Shown piece after piece: positions 24,652 through 32,586 of a stretch of 64,000 nucleotides of DNA. This DNA is from Planococcus maritimus (GTDB lineage: Bacteria > Bacillota > Bacilli > Bacillales_A > Planococcaceae): positions 1 to 64,000 of the forward strand of contig NZ_LTZG01000041.1 of NCBI RefSeq assembly GCF_001592825.1, read 5' to 3'. The position numbers were made by a program, and so were the translations under genes. The notes under the pieces are model-generated. The model had not been told where the DNA came from. It saw only the letters and a list, made by a program, of their open reading frames with translations, and ran no database searches. Within the stretch, counting starts at the first letter, position 1. Every line of letters starts with the position of its first letter.

Positions 24652-25121
24652 ATGGCTCCTTTACGCCGTTCCGCCTAGGGAAGGGCGCAAAGTTTGCACC
24701 TCCTGAAAATGAAAGATGAAATAATTGTGGCAATTTTGAATAGAAATTGCCTATTGGATTTACGGCTTGGTTCTACGTCTTGAATTTGCAGTTCTAACTT
24801 CACCTAAGTATATCATTAAAAAGACTAATTATTCAGTGAAAAAGAAATTGAATATGAAGTGATCACAAGCGATAGTCAACGAGCTGCTCGTGCATACTCG
24901 TGAAACGGGATATTTACATATTGCCTATGCACCGCTAAAAGAAAGTCCGGTTATTTTGTGAGGGAAGGTGGATGTCATTTTTCCGTTAGGATATCCTTAG
25001 CCCGCCCGGCTTCTCCATTGCGACTGGTACCTTCGGAATGGTAATCTAGTTGAAACAAGCTCTGGTAAAAAGCACCTTGATTGGGTGCTGGCTATGTTCT
25101 ATAGAAATGGAGAGATGCGAT
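24652..25121. other. 470-base intergenic interval, possible gene remnant
   Basis: Near 24663-24692 (minus strand) a nine-codon frame with AGGAGG precedes the CorC/HlyC gene. At 24863-24961 (plus) a 32-codon open stretch without a start reads LLVHTRETGYLHIAYAPLKE before a TGA; it looks protein-like and could be the tail of a decayed gene. The rest is AT-rich with no recognised riboswitch or promoter of good quality ahead of kynU. Confidence 0.4.
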
Positions 25122-26375
25122 TTGGATACGGCAATTCGAAAAGACCAACAAGATCCATTGGTTAAATTCAAGGAACAATTTTTTGTAGAACCAGGAACGA
25201 TTTATATGGATGGGAACTCACTCGGCCTGATGTCAAAACGAGCTGAAGCGAAGCTGGTGGAGCTGATGGAAAGCTGGAAACAGTTTGGAATTGAAGGCTG
25301 GACAGAAGGCGAGAACCCGTGGTTCACGCTTGCGGAATCGATGAGTGAACAAGCGGCGCCATTATTCGGCGCGAAAGCACATGAAGTCATGGTGACCGGA
25401 TCGATCACGTCAAATATCCATCAGATGTTGTCAACGGTCTATGCACCAACAGATGAGCGTTTCGTCATTTTGGTCGACGAGTTGAATTTTCCGTCTGATA
25501 TTTATGCCGTAGAAAGCCACCTGCGCCTCCGTGGACAAGATCCTGCAGTGGCAATGCGCAAAGTAAAAAGCCGCAATGGCTATACGCTCGAAATGGAAGA
25601 TATCGTGGCGGAGCTACAAGACGATGTCGCCGTGTCGTTATTGCCATCTGTCCTGTACCGAAGCGGGCAATTGCTGCCGCTCCGCGAAATCACCCAAGCG
25701 GCGCATCAAAAAGGCATTATCGCCGGATTCGACTTGGCCCACTCGGCGGGTGCGATGCCGCATGAGCTGCACGCGGACGGCGTGGATTTTGCTGTCTGGT
25801 GCCATTACAAATACATGAATTCCGGCCCGGGCGGTACTGGAGGCTTGTATTTACACGAACGTCATCACGATTTGAATCCTGGCATTGCCGGATGGTTTGG
25901 TTCCGACAAGGCCAAGCAATTCGATATGGATCATAGCTTCACGAAAGCGCAAGGTGCGGGTGCTTACCAAGTTGGCACGCCGAATATTTTCAGCATGGCC
26001 CCATTGATCGGCAGCTTGGAACTATTCGAGGAAGCAGGAATCGATCAAATCCGGACTAAATCATTAGAATTGACGGCGATGCTGCGTGAAAGGCTTGCGG
26101 AGTTAGTACCTTCTTTGATAGACGTCACGCCTCAAGCAGATGATGACAGAGGCGGCCACATAGCGCTTGCACACAAAGAAGCGGCACGCATTTGCAAAGC
26201 TTTGAAAAAAGCAGGGATCGTTCCGGATTTCCGCGCGCCGGATATCATCCGCCTGGCACCGGTCGCTTTTTACACGAGCTTTGAGGATGTGGAAAAAGTG
26301 GCGCTTGCCTTGCAGGAAATTATTGATCATGAACTTTATAAAGAGTTCAGCAACGAACGAAATGTGGTGGCGTGA
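25122..26375 (+). CDS. kynU: Kynureninase
   Basis: 417 aa PLP enzyme that splits kynurenine into anthranilate and alanine. Seen: YMDGNSLGLM at the N-terminus, GSITSNIHQM, the DLAHSAGAMPH aspartate block and the PLP-lysine motif HYKYMNSGPGG near residue 230; GTPNIFSMAPLIGSL follows. Start is probably TTG at 25122, with TGGAGAG seven bases upstream; the in-frame ATG at 25050 adds 24 unlike residues. kynB follows immediately. No tryptophan dioxygenase gene in the window. Confidence 0.92.
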   Translation: MDTAIRKDQQDPLVKFKEQFFVEPGTIYMDGNSLGLMSKRAEAKLVELMESWKQFGIEGWTEGENPWFTLAESMSEQAAPLFGAKAHEVMVTGSITSNIHQMLSTVYAPTDERFVILVDELNFPSDIYAVESHLRLRGQDPAVAMRKVKSRNGYTLEMEDIVAELQDDVAVSLLPSVLYRSGQLLPLREITQAAHQKGIIAGFDLAHSAGAMPHELHADGVDFAVWCHYKYMNSGPGGTGGLYLHERHHDLNPGIAGWFGSDKAKQFDMDHSFTKAQGAGAYQVGTPNIFSMAPLIGSLELFEEAGIDQIRTKSLELTAMLRERLAELVPSLIDVTPQADDDRGGHIALAHKEAARICKALKKAGIVPDFRAPDIIRLAPVAFYTSFEDVEKVALALQEIIDHELYKEFSNERNVVA

Positions 26376-26996
26376 ATGAAGTCCATCATTGATATTTCCA
26401 TGACGCTTGACGCCGCCACTCCGGAATGGCCAGGAGATACACCATTTGCTTATCGCTTATCGGTAACAAAAGAACAGAGCGGTTCGGTAAATATTGGGGA
26501 ACTCCAATCGAGCACACATATCGGTACGCACATCGATGCGCCATTTCATTACGATGAACAGGGCTTGAAAACCGACGAACTGCCGCTCGATGTCTACTTG
26601 ACGACAGCGCAAGTGATGGAAGTGACAGGGCATGAGCACGTGAAGCTGAGTGATTTGGATGAGCTTAGACAAGGCGTCAGCGCCGTTCTGTTAAAAACGG
26701 CCTCCTGGCAAAATCGCAGCAAATTCCCTGGCGCTTGGCCAACTTTTGACCCGGAAATCGCGGAATGGATGAAAGACCACAATATCCGACTGCTCGGCGT
26801 CGATGTGCCATCAGTCGATCCAGAGACGAGCAAAGAACTGCCGATGCACCACGCCATGAATCGTAATGAGCGATTCATTTTGGAAGGCATCGTTTTAGAT
26901 GGTGTCGCAGCTGGAGTTTACAAGTTGGCGGCATTGCCCCTGAAGATCCGCGGCGGGGAAGGCAGCCCGGTTCGCGCAGTGCTTTATACAGAATAG
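26376..26996 (+). CDS. kynB: Kynurenine formamidase (arylformamidase)
   Basis: 206 aa metal-dependent cyclase/formamidase that hydrolyses N-formylkynurenine to kynurenine. The metal site STHIGTHIDAPFHYD and the ASWQNRSKFPG and GVDVPSVDP blocks are typical of KynB. The ATG starts at the base after the kynU stop, without a strong ribosome site, so it is probably translated by re-initiation. Forms kynUB, two of the three enzymes from tryptophan to anthranilate. Confidence 0.92.
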   Translation: MKSIIDISMTLDAATPEWPGDTPFAYRLSVTKEQSGSVNIGELQSSTHIGTHIDAPFHYDEQGLKTDELPLDVYLTTAQVMEVTGHEHVKLSDLDELRQGVSAVLLKTASWQNRSKFPGAWPTFDPEIAEWMKDHNIRLLGVDVPSVDPETSKELPMHHAMNRNERFILEGIVLDGVAAGVYKLAALPLKIRGGEGSPVRAVLYTE

Positions 26997-27033
26997 AAAA
27001 AGACGCCATTCAATTTGAATGGCGTCTTTTTTT
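26996..27033. terminator. Terminator of kynUB
   Basis: Near-perfect palindrome AAAAGACGCCATTCAA/TTGAATGGCGTCTTTT ending in seven T residues; also serves the convergent ArsC-like gene. Confidence 0.92.
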
Positions 27034-27043
27034 CGTATCTTGT

Positions 27044-27481
27044 TCATTGTGTAGGCTGTGACCTGAGAATTGGTTCCATTTGTTTAATATTCATCGCGAT
27101 GGCATCGCAGACTTCTTGGTATAAAGCCCATTTTTCGTCTTTGTCTGTACTGCGGATTTCCGGATTCGGGATATCCCAACGGACCAATTTTTGCATGGGC
27201 AAATCACCTGGGATATCAGCCTGCTCGAATTCTGCATCGTGCAAAGCGATAATTAAATCCGCTTGTTGGACTTCTTCTGCATTGTATAGACGTTGTTCGA
27301 CTGGCGGAATTTCCATGATGATTTCTTTCAGCACTTCAATCGGAATGTCATTGAAAGATGGTTGATTCCATGCCGCACTTCTGATGTCCCAGTCCTGCAA
27401 CATTAAACGGCTCGCCCAAATTTCAGCCATCAGCCCGCGATGTTGATGTGATGATAGAAAATATACAGTATGTCTCGGCAT
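27044..27481 (-). CDS. ArsC/LMW-phosphatase-fold protein lacking catalytic cysteines
   Basis: 145 aa. The C-terminal half (VRWDIPNPEIRSTDKDEKWA, then VCDAIAMNIKQ) aligns well with thioredoxin-coupled arsenate reductase ArsC (WGFDDP...EEKWAFFQRVRDEI). The P-loop is broken: where ArsC has FLC-TGNSC-RSQMAE this has FLS-SHQH-RGLMAE, so the nucleophile is Ser and the CX5R spacing is one residue short. The resolving cysteines are also absent (LIIALHDAEFEQADIP). It cannot work as an arsenate reductase; a binding or regulatory role is possible. GAAGGG precedes the ATG. Confidence 0.75.
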   Translation of the reverse strand: MPRHTVYFLSSHQHRGLMAEIWASRLMLQDWDIRSAAWNQPSFNDIPIEVLKEIIMEIPPVEQRLYNAEEVQQADLIIALHDAEFEQADIPGDLPMQKLVRWDIPNPEIRSTDKDEKWALYQEVCDAIAMNIKQMEPILRSQPTQ

Positions 27482-27607
27482 GGCTGATCCCTTCTTTCTT
27501 GGTTATTTCCCAGCTGGTTCATTTAGTATTCTTTACCCATATGGGAAAGCGGACAAACAGATAAAAATATGATATTCATTTAATTATGTCAAAAATATGT
27601 CATAAAA

Positions 27608-27636
27608 ATAAACATCCCCCTTAGAGAGGGGGATGT
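27608..27636 (-). terminator. Terminator of the universal stress protein gene
   Basis: Stem ACATCCCCC/GGGGGATGT; on the minus strand followed by TTTATTTTTATG. Confidence 0.85.
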
Positions 27637-27652
27637 CCGCGCTTAAGGAGGA

Positions 27653-28174
27653 TTATTTCACTACAAGAACGGTGCAATTGGAATCTTTGATCAGCTTACT
27701 GCTAATGGAACCGACGAAAAATTTCTGCAACCCGGATTTTCCGCTATTGCCAACAATCAATAAATCAATATTCTGTTCGTCGATAAATCCAGTAATTGTT
27801 TTGATGACCGGACCTTCAAGTGCGAGTACCGATGCTTCTGCATTTTTAGCGTCGAGCTGCTGCTGGATGGAGTTGTGCATATGCTTCGAGTATTCCGACG
27901 CACGGGCTGTGTCGACTTCTCGCGGGGGCCGGTAGCCATCGTCGCCAATTCCCTGCGGCATGAACTGTGCATAGGAACTGTCGACATTTGCAGAAGTGAC
28001 CGGCGCGGAAGCATGTCCAACGTCCATATAGCCCGTGCGTTCCTGCGCTTCTTCGTTGACATAAAGAGCTGTCAATTTAGATTCCGGAAGAATCTTGGAA
28101 AGTTCTATGCCTTTCTCTAGCGCTAGCCGGCTGCCTTCCGATCCATCGTATGCGATTGCAATGTTCTTATACAT
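27653..28174 (-). CDS. Universal stress protein (UspA family)
   Basis: 173 aa single Usp domain. N-terminal YKNIAIAYDGSEGSRLAL and the ATP-binding signature G-x2-G-x9-G-S near the end (VGNSGKSGLQKFFVGS), so it is an ATP-binding type. An unusual middle insertion of about 40 residues (GYMDVGHASAPVTSA...PPREVDTARA) makes it longer than the usual 140-150 aa. ATG at 28174 is preferred to a GTG three codons earlier that overlaps the ribosome site. Confidence 0.88.
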   Translation of the reverse strand: MYKNIAIAYDGSEGSRLALEKGIELSKILPESKLTALYVNEEAQERTGYMDVGHASAPVTSANVDSSYAQFMPQGIGDDGYRPPREVDTARASEYSKHMHNSIQQQLDAKNAEASVLALEGPVIKTITGFIDEQNIDLLIVGNSGKSGLQKFFVGSISSKLIKDSNCTVLVVK

Positions 28175-28294
28175 TTCTTTCACCGCCTCAATTTGCTGTT
28201 ATTCTCTTGTTCCCCCAAATATGAACATTGCAAACCTTTCAGTCACAGGTGCGAACGCCAGTCAAGAGGTACGACTTTTGACTGAATTGGCCTT

Positions 28295-28347
28295 TTAGTT
28301 CAAAATAGCTTGACAATTCAAAAAAACGAGTGGTACTCTTGAACTAA
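28295..28347 (+). promoter_or_regulatory. Promoter with flanking inverted repeat ahead of the bmrCD-type leader
   Basis: TTGACA (28310-28315), an 18-base spacer and TACTCT (28334-28339). A perfect 9-base inverted repeat TTAGTTCAA (28295-28303) / TTGAACTAA (28339-28347) brackets it, with another TTCAA between. This is a plausible operator; the regulator is unknown. The -10 is weak. Confidence 0.5.
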
Positions 28348-28375
28348 CAAATATATGGAAAAGGAGGTTTGGGCA

Positions 28376-28447
28376 ATGAAAAAATCACAAAAGGCGTTAA
28401 ACACCAATTGCATAGCATTGCCAGGCTCTCCAACGATTTTTCATTGA
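28376..28447 (+). CDS. Leader peptide (23 aa), BmrB-like
   Basis: ATG eight bases after AAGGAGG; the peptide starts MKKSQKALNTNCIALPGS. It lies between a promoter and an intrinsic terminator (28506-28541), upstream of a heterodimeric ABC exporter. In B. subtilis the homologous bmrCD (yheIH) genes are controlled by ribosome-mediated attenuation through the leader peptide BmrB, and the layout here is the same though the peptide is shorter. Confidence 0.72.
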   Translation: MKKSQKALNTNCIALPGSPTIFH

Positions 28448-28505
28448 TATTTACTTCGTGACTAGAAATATTCGGGTTGGGTCTGTGCACCCAGTCCTAT
28501 TTTCA

Positions 28506-28541
28506 AGAGCGCATGCCTGAAAACGGGTATGCGCTCTTTTT
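28506..28541 (+). terminator. Attenuator terminator upstream of bmrC
   Basis: Twelve-pair stem AGAGCGCATGCC/GGTATGCGCTCT (one G-T pair) with an eight-base loop and TTTTT. A smaller hairpin TGGGT/ACCCA (28478-28493) precedes it, giving room for competing folds when a ribosome stalls on the leader. Confidence 0.82.
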
Positions 28542-28601
28542 GTGTGGTTTAACCAGCTAGGCTGCTTAAATAAATAAGTAAAACCGAGGGAGAGAAGCAT
28601 T

Positions 28602-28658
28602 ATGGGAAATTCTCATGTTAAAAAAGCACTAATCAAGGAATCGCTTGAAGGCGATTAG
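28602..28658 (+). CDS. 18-codon ORF between attenuator and bmrC
   Basis: ATG seven bases after GAGGGAGAG; the peptide starts MGNSHVKKALIKES and ends EGD. It lies past the terminator, 31 bases ahead of bmrC. It could be a second leader element, a translational coupler or chance. No homologue recognised. Confidence 0.4.
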   Translation: MGNSHVKKALIKESLEGD

Positions 28659-28689
28659 CCAAATTGAAAATGGAAAGAAGGCGTAATGA

Positions 28690-30429
28690 ATGTTTGATGT
28701 TTTATGGAAATTAAAATGGTTTTTTAAAGAAAATTGGCTGCGCTATACACTAGCAGTCGTGCTATTATTCGTAGCAAATATTCTCGAAATTGTCCCCCCG
28801 TGGCTCATCGGGGTAGCGATCGACGCCATTGCTCAGCAAGAACTGACCAGTGAATTGCTGTGGCAGTATGTCATTGTGTTACTTGTGGCGATGGTGTTGG
28901 CGTATGTCATCAATTTCGTCTGGCAATATCAATTATTCGGAGGAGCTTATGTCATTGAGCGGCAATTGCGATCGAGCTTGATGGGACAATTTCTCAAGAT
29001 GACTCCGACATTTTATGAAAAGAACCGGACGGGGGATTTAATGGCCCGTTCGACCAATGATTTAAAGGCGATTTCCGAGACAGCAGGATTCGGCATTTTA
29101 ACGCTTGTCGATTCGACTTTATACATGGCAACGATCGTAATGGCAATGGGCGTACTGGTTTCTTGGGAGCTGACTTTCCTGGCGATTTTGCCACTACCGG
29201 TGCTTGCGATTGTCGTTCAATTGCTCGGCAAGAAAATCCACGAGCGCTATACGTTAGCACAAGACGCGTTCGGTGATATGAACGATAGTGTCCTGGAATC
29301 GGTCGGAGGTGTCCGTGTCGTTAGAGCGTATGTACAGGAACGTTCGTCTGAAAAGGAATTTCAGGACATGACGCAAGATGTCTACGACAAAAATATGGCA
29401 GTCGAGCGCATCGATGCCTTGTTCGCGCCGGTTACGAAAGTGCTGACGGGCATCAGTTATGTTATCGGCCTCGGCTATGGTGCCTTTCTGGTTTCTGAAG
29501 GAACGATGACGTTGGGCGATTTGGTCGCATTCAATGTCTATCTCGGCATGATCGTCTGGCCAATGTTTGCCATCGGGGAATTGATCAACATCCTGCAGCG
29601 CGGCAATGCATCGATTGACCGTGTCAATGAAACCTTGGATTACAAAGAAGATGTCGTCGACCCGAAAACGACAAGAAACATGGGGCACCCGGAACGCATC
29701 GGATTCCGCGACTTCGGCTTTACGTATCCACAATCGACAGCGATTAATTTGCAAGGCATCAACTTGTCGATGAACAGCGGGCAGACACTCGGCATCGTTG
29801 GCAAGACCGGAAGCGGCAAGACGACTTTTGTTAAGCAATTGCTGAAGGAATACCCGACAGGAGAAGGCTCTTTGACGATGAACGGCATCGAAATCAATGA
29901 GTTGAGCAAAGCGCAACTGCGCGATTGGGTCGGCTATGTGCCTCAAGACCATGTGTTGTTTTCACGCACCATCTTAGAGAACATCTTGTTTGGCAAAGCA
30001 GATGCGACACAAGAGGAAGTTGCCGAAGCCATCAAGCTGTCTTATTTTGAAAAAGATTTGGCGATGCTGCCGAATGGCTTGGAAACCTTGGTTGGTGAAA
30101 AAGGTGTCGCATTGTCTGGCGGCCAAAAGCAGCGCATTTCAATTGCCCGGGCAATTATCAAGAATCCGGAAATCCTTATTTTGGACGATTCCTTATCAGC
30201 AGTCGATGCCAAAACGGAAGCCAAAATTATCGAGAATATCCAACGCGAGCGTTCGGGCAAGACAACGATTATTACTACGCACCGCTTGTCTGCAGTTAAA
30301 CACGCGGATTGGATTGTCGTGCTCGATGACGGACGTATCATTGAAGAAGGCACGCACGAGAAGTTAATCGCAAAACAAGGCTGGTATCACGAGCAATTCC
30401 TCCGCCAGCAAATCGGGGAGGTGCAATGA
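28690..30429 (+). CDS. bmrC: Heterodimeric multidrug ABC exporter, BmrC/YheI subunit
   Basis: 579 aa half-transporter: six transmembrane helices (about 1-310) and a nucleotide-binding domain. Walker A GKTGSGKTT (371-379), signature LSGGQKQR (475-482), Walker B LILDD ending at Asp500. The residue after Walker B is Asp instead of the catalytic Glu, so this subunit supplies the degenerate ATP site, as in Bacillus BmrC. Start overlaps neither neighbour upstream; its stop overlaps the next start (ATGA). Expression is probably controlled by the upstream attenuator. Confidence 0.93.
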   Translation: MFDVLWKLKWFFKENWLRYTLAVVLLFVANILEIVPPWLIGVAIDAIAQQELTSELLWQYVIVLLVAMVLAYVINFVWQYQLFGGAYVIERQLRSSLMGQFLKMTPTFYEKNRTGDLMARSTNDLKAISETAGFGILTLVDSTLYMATIVMAMGVLVSWELTFLAILPLPVLAIVVQLLGKKIHERYTLAQDAFGDMNDSVLESVGGVRVVRAYVQERSSEKEFQDMTQDVYDKNMAVERIDALFAPVTKVLTGISYVIGLGYGAFLVSEGTMTLGDLVAFNVYLGMIVWPMFAIGELINILQRGNASIDRVNETLDYKEDVVDPKTTRNMGHPERIGFRDFGFTYPQSTAINLQGINLSMNSGQTLGIVGKTGSGKTTFVKQLLKEYPTGEGSLTMNGIEINELSKAQLRDWVGYVPQDHVLFSRTILENILFGKADATQEEVAEAIKLSYFEKDLAMLPNGLETLVGEKGVALSGGQKQRISIARAIIKNPEILILDDSLSAVDAKTEAKIIENIQRERSGKTTIITTHRLSAVKHADWIVVLDDGRIIEEGTHEKLIAKQGWYHEQFLRQQIGEVQ

Positions 30430-32180
30430 TGGGAACAGGAAAACGTTTAACGAACTATGCATGGCAATTTAAGAGCGTTATCATCTGGGGCTTGGTGTTT
30501 CTGGCGATTGCGGTAGCCGCCGATCTGGCAGCGCCTTTAATCGCCATGGAAATTATCGATGAACACATCTCAGGTGCTGGAGCCATTGAATTTGGCCCGA
30601 TTGCACAGCTATTGGCCTTGTTCTTCGGCTTATCGATCGTTACGGCCGTGTTTCGCTACTTGCAGTATATTCTATTGCAAAAAGGTGCGAACCGCGTTAT
30701 CCGTAAAATGAGAACCGATGTTTTCGAACACGTCCAACGCTTGCCAATCAGCTATTTCGATAACCTGCCGGCAGGAAAAGTGGTCGCACGCATCACCAAT
30801 GACACCGAAGCGATCCGCGAGTTGTTCGTTACGGTGCTTGCACAATTTGCGACCAGCTTCATGTATATGGCCGGCATCTATGCTGCTCTTTTCTATCTGG
30901 ACTGGCGAATGGCAGCAATCGCCTTCATATTGGTGCCGCTGTTGTATGGCTGGATGCTTATTTACCGTAAATACGCATCGAATTTTAACCATATCGTCCG
31001 TGAAAAGGTCAGTGAGATGAATGCCATGATCAATGAATCGATCCAAGGCATGAGCATCATTCAGGCGTTTCGCCGCGAGAAACAGATGAAAGGCGAATTT
31101 GAGGAGCTGAACCAAAAGCATTTCAAATTCCAGCAGAAATTATTGGTGCTAGAAGCAGCTGCGTCACATAATATGGTCGGCGTCTTGCGTTCGATAATCT
31201 TTGTCTTGTTCATCTGGTACTTCGGCGGTGCATCGATGACCGGCAATACAGTGGTTACAGTCGGGGTGCTGTACGCATTTGTCGATTACATTATCCGCTT
31301 GTTCAATCCGATCAGCGGCATCGTCAACCAATTCAGCCGTCTGGAACAATCACTCGTGGCAGCGGAACGCGTCTTTCGCTTGCTCGATCGCCCGGGTGAA
31401 GCGGTCAGCGACGAGCGGGTGGAGCGCTACGAAGGCAATGTCCGTTTTGAACATGTCTGGTTTGCTTATAAAGATGATGAGTATGTGTTGAAGGATTTGT
31501 CTTTCGAAGCAAAACAGGGGGAGACGGTTGCGCTTGTCGGCCATACGGGATCCGGGAAAAGTTCGATCATGAACTTGCTATTCCGTTTTTACGATGCGAC
31601 GAAAGGACAGATTTTAATCGATGGCCAGAACGTCAAGAATCTGCCAAGGCAGGCAGTTCGTGAACATATGGGCATTGTTTTGCAAGATCCGTATTTGTTT
31701 ACCGGAACAATCGAATCCAATATTACGCTTGGGGACGAACGTGTCAGCCGCGAAAAAGCAGAAGCGGCACTCGCAGCGGTCGGCGGCGAACGTGTCACGA
31801 AACATTTGCCGAACGGCATCGATGAACCGGTCGTGGAAAAAGGCAGCACGCTTTCTTCTGGACAGCGCCAGCTTGTGTCATTTGCTCGGGCACTGGCATT
31901 CGATCCGGCGATTTTAATCTTGGACGAAGCGACATCGAACATCGACACTGAAACAGAAGAAATCATTCAGCATGCGATGGATGTCTTGAAAAAAGGGCGG
32001 ACGACCTTCATCATCGCCCACCGCTTGTCGACCATTAAGAATGCAGACCGCATCTTAGTGCTCGACCACGGGGAAATCGCGGAATCCGGCACGCATGATG
32101 AATTGATGGAACACGGCGGCATTTACCGCCAAATGTATCGCATCCAATCAGGGATGGCCACTACCCAGAACATCGGGTAA
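30426..32180 (+). CDS. bmrD: Heterodimeric multidrug ABC exporter, BmrD/YheH subunit
   Basis: 584 aa partner half-transporter. Transmembrane domain about 1-320, Walker A GHTGSGKSS, Walker B LILDEATS with the canonical Glu, but a non-canonical signature LSSGQRQL. Together with BmrC this gives one complete and one degenerate ATP site, typical of heterodimeric exporters. GGGGAGG lies before the ATG at 30426, which overlaps the bmrC stop. Confidence 0.93.
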   Translation: MMGTGKRLTNYAWQFKSVIIWGLVFLAIAVAADLAAPLIAMEIIDEHISGAGAIEFGPIAQLLALFFGLSIVTAVFRYLQYILLQKGANRVIRKMRTDVFEHVQRLPISYFDNLPAGKVVARITNDTEAIRELFVTVLAQFATSFMYMAGIYAALFYLDWRMAAIAFILVPLLYGWMLIYRKYASNFNHIVREKVSEMNAMINESIQGMSIIQAFRREKQMKGEFEELNQKHFKFQQKLLVLEAAASHNMVGVLRSIIFVLFIWYFGGASMTGNTVVTVGVLYAFVDYIIRLFNPISGIVNQFSRLEQSLVAAERVFRLLDRPGEAVSDERVERYEGNVRFEHVWFAYKDDEYVLKDLSFEAKQGETVALVGHTGSGKSSIMNLLFRFYDATKGQILIDGQNVKNLPRQAVREHMGIVLQDPYLFTGTIESNITLGDERVSREKAEAALAAVGGERVTKHLPNGIDEPVVEKGSTLSSGQRQLVSFARALAFDPAILILDEATSNIDTETEEIIQHAMDVLKKGRTTFIIAHRLSTIKNADRILVLDHGEIAESGTHDELMEHGGIYRQMYRIQSGMATTQNIG

Positions 32181-32200
32181 GGGGCCGCCCCTTTTTTTGT
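32179..32200 (+). terminator. Terminator of bmrCD
   Basis: Short stem AAGGGG/CCCCTT, three-base loop, seven T residues. Weak stem but in the right place. Confidence 0.6.
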
Positions 32201-32277
32201 TTGGATGAAGCAATTCGCTATGGTTGTGAAACCGGCGGCTCTATCTTTATAATATAGCTACAGCTCATGACAAAAAT

Positions 32278-32305
32278 AAAAAAGCGCCGGAATTTTGCCG
32301 GCGCT
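32278..32305 (-). terminator. Terminator of yheE
   Basis: Stem AAGCGCCGG/CCGGCGCTT, followed on the minus strand by TTTTTATTTTTG. Confidence 0.88.
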
Positions 32306-32509
32306 TCAATCGTACACGTGATAGAGCATTAGCTCATGGACCATTTTTTTAATGGCTTCTTCATCCTGTGGCGGTGCAGATTGCCAGACAATCGAGCCGT
32401 CCGGATGATACTCGCCGCGAATGCGTTCATTGCGGTAAAAGAATGAGATGTTCCAGCCGGGCAGCCGGCTGTCTTCGAACATCGGCTTGAATTTAAAATG
32501 CTGCAGCAT
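32306..32509 (-). CDS. yheE: YheE-like small protein (DUF5342)
   Basis: 67 aa soluble protein. The pattern GWNISFFYRNERIRGEYHPDGSIVW followed by an acidic helix (DEEAIKKMVHELMLYHVYD) matches Bacillus YheE in length, composition and location. GGGGG lies before the ATG at 32509. Function unknown. Divergent from yheB. Confidence 0.75.
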   Translation of the reverse strand: MLQHFKFKPMFEDSRLPGWNISFFYRNERIRGEYHPDGSIVWQSAPPQDEEAIKKMVHELMLYHVYD

Positions 32510-32586
32510 CAGAATCCCCCTTTGATCGTCTCTTCCCATTATAGGGGAAGCGGCGCAATAGACAAAGAAGAAATGAGTGACCTTAG

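Noticed and set aside
24650-24840. Mg2+ (M-box) riboswitch ahead of the CorC/HlyC gene
   Set aside because: The conserved M-box segments are not visible; the leader is too short and AT-rich.
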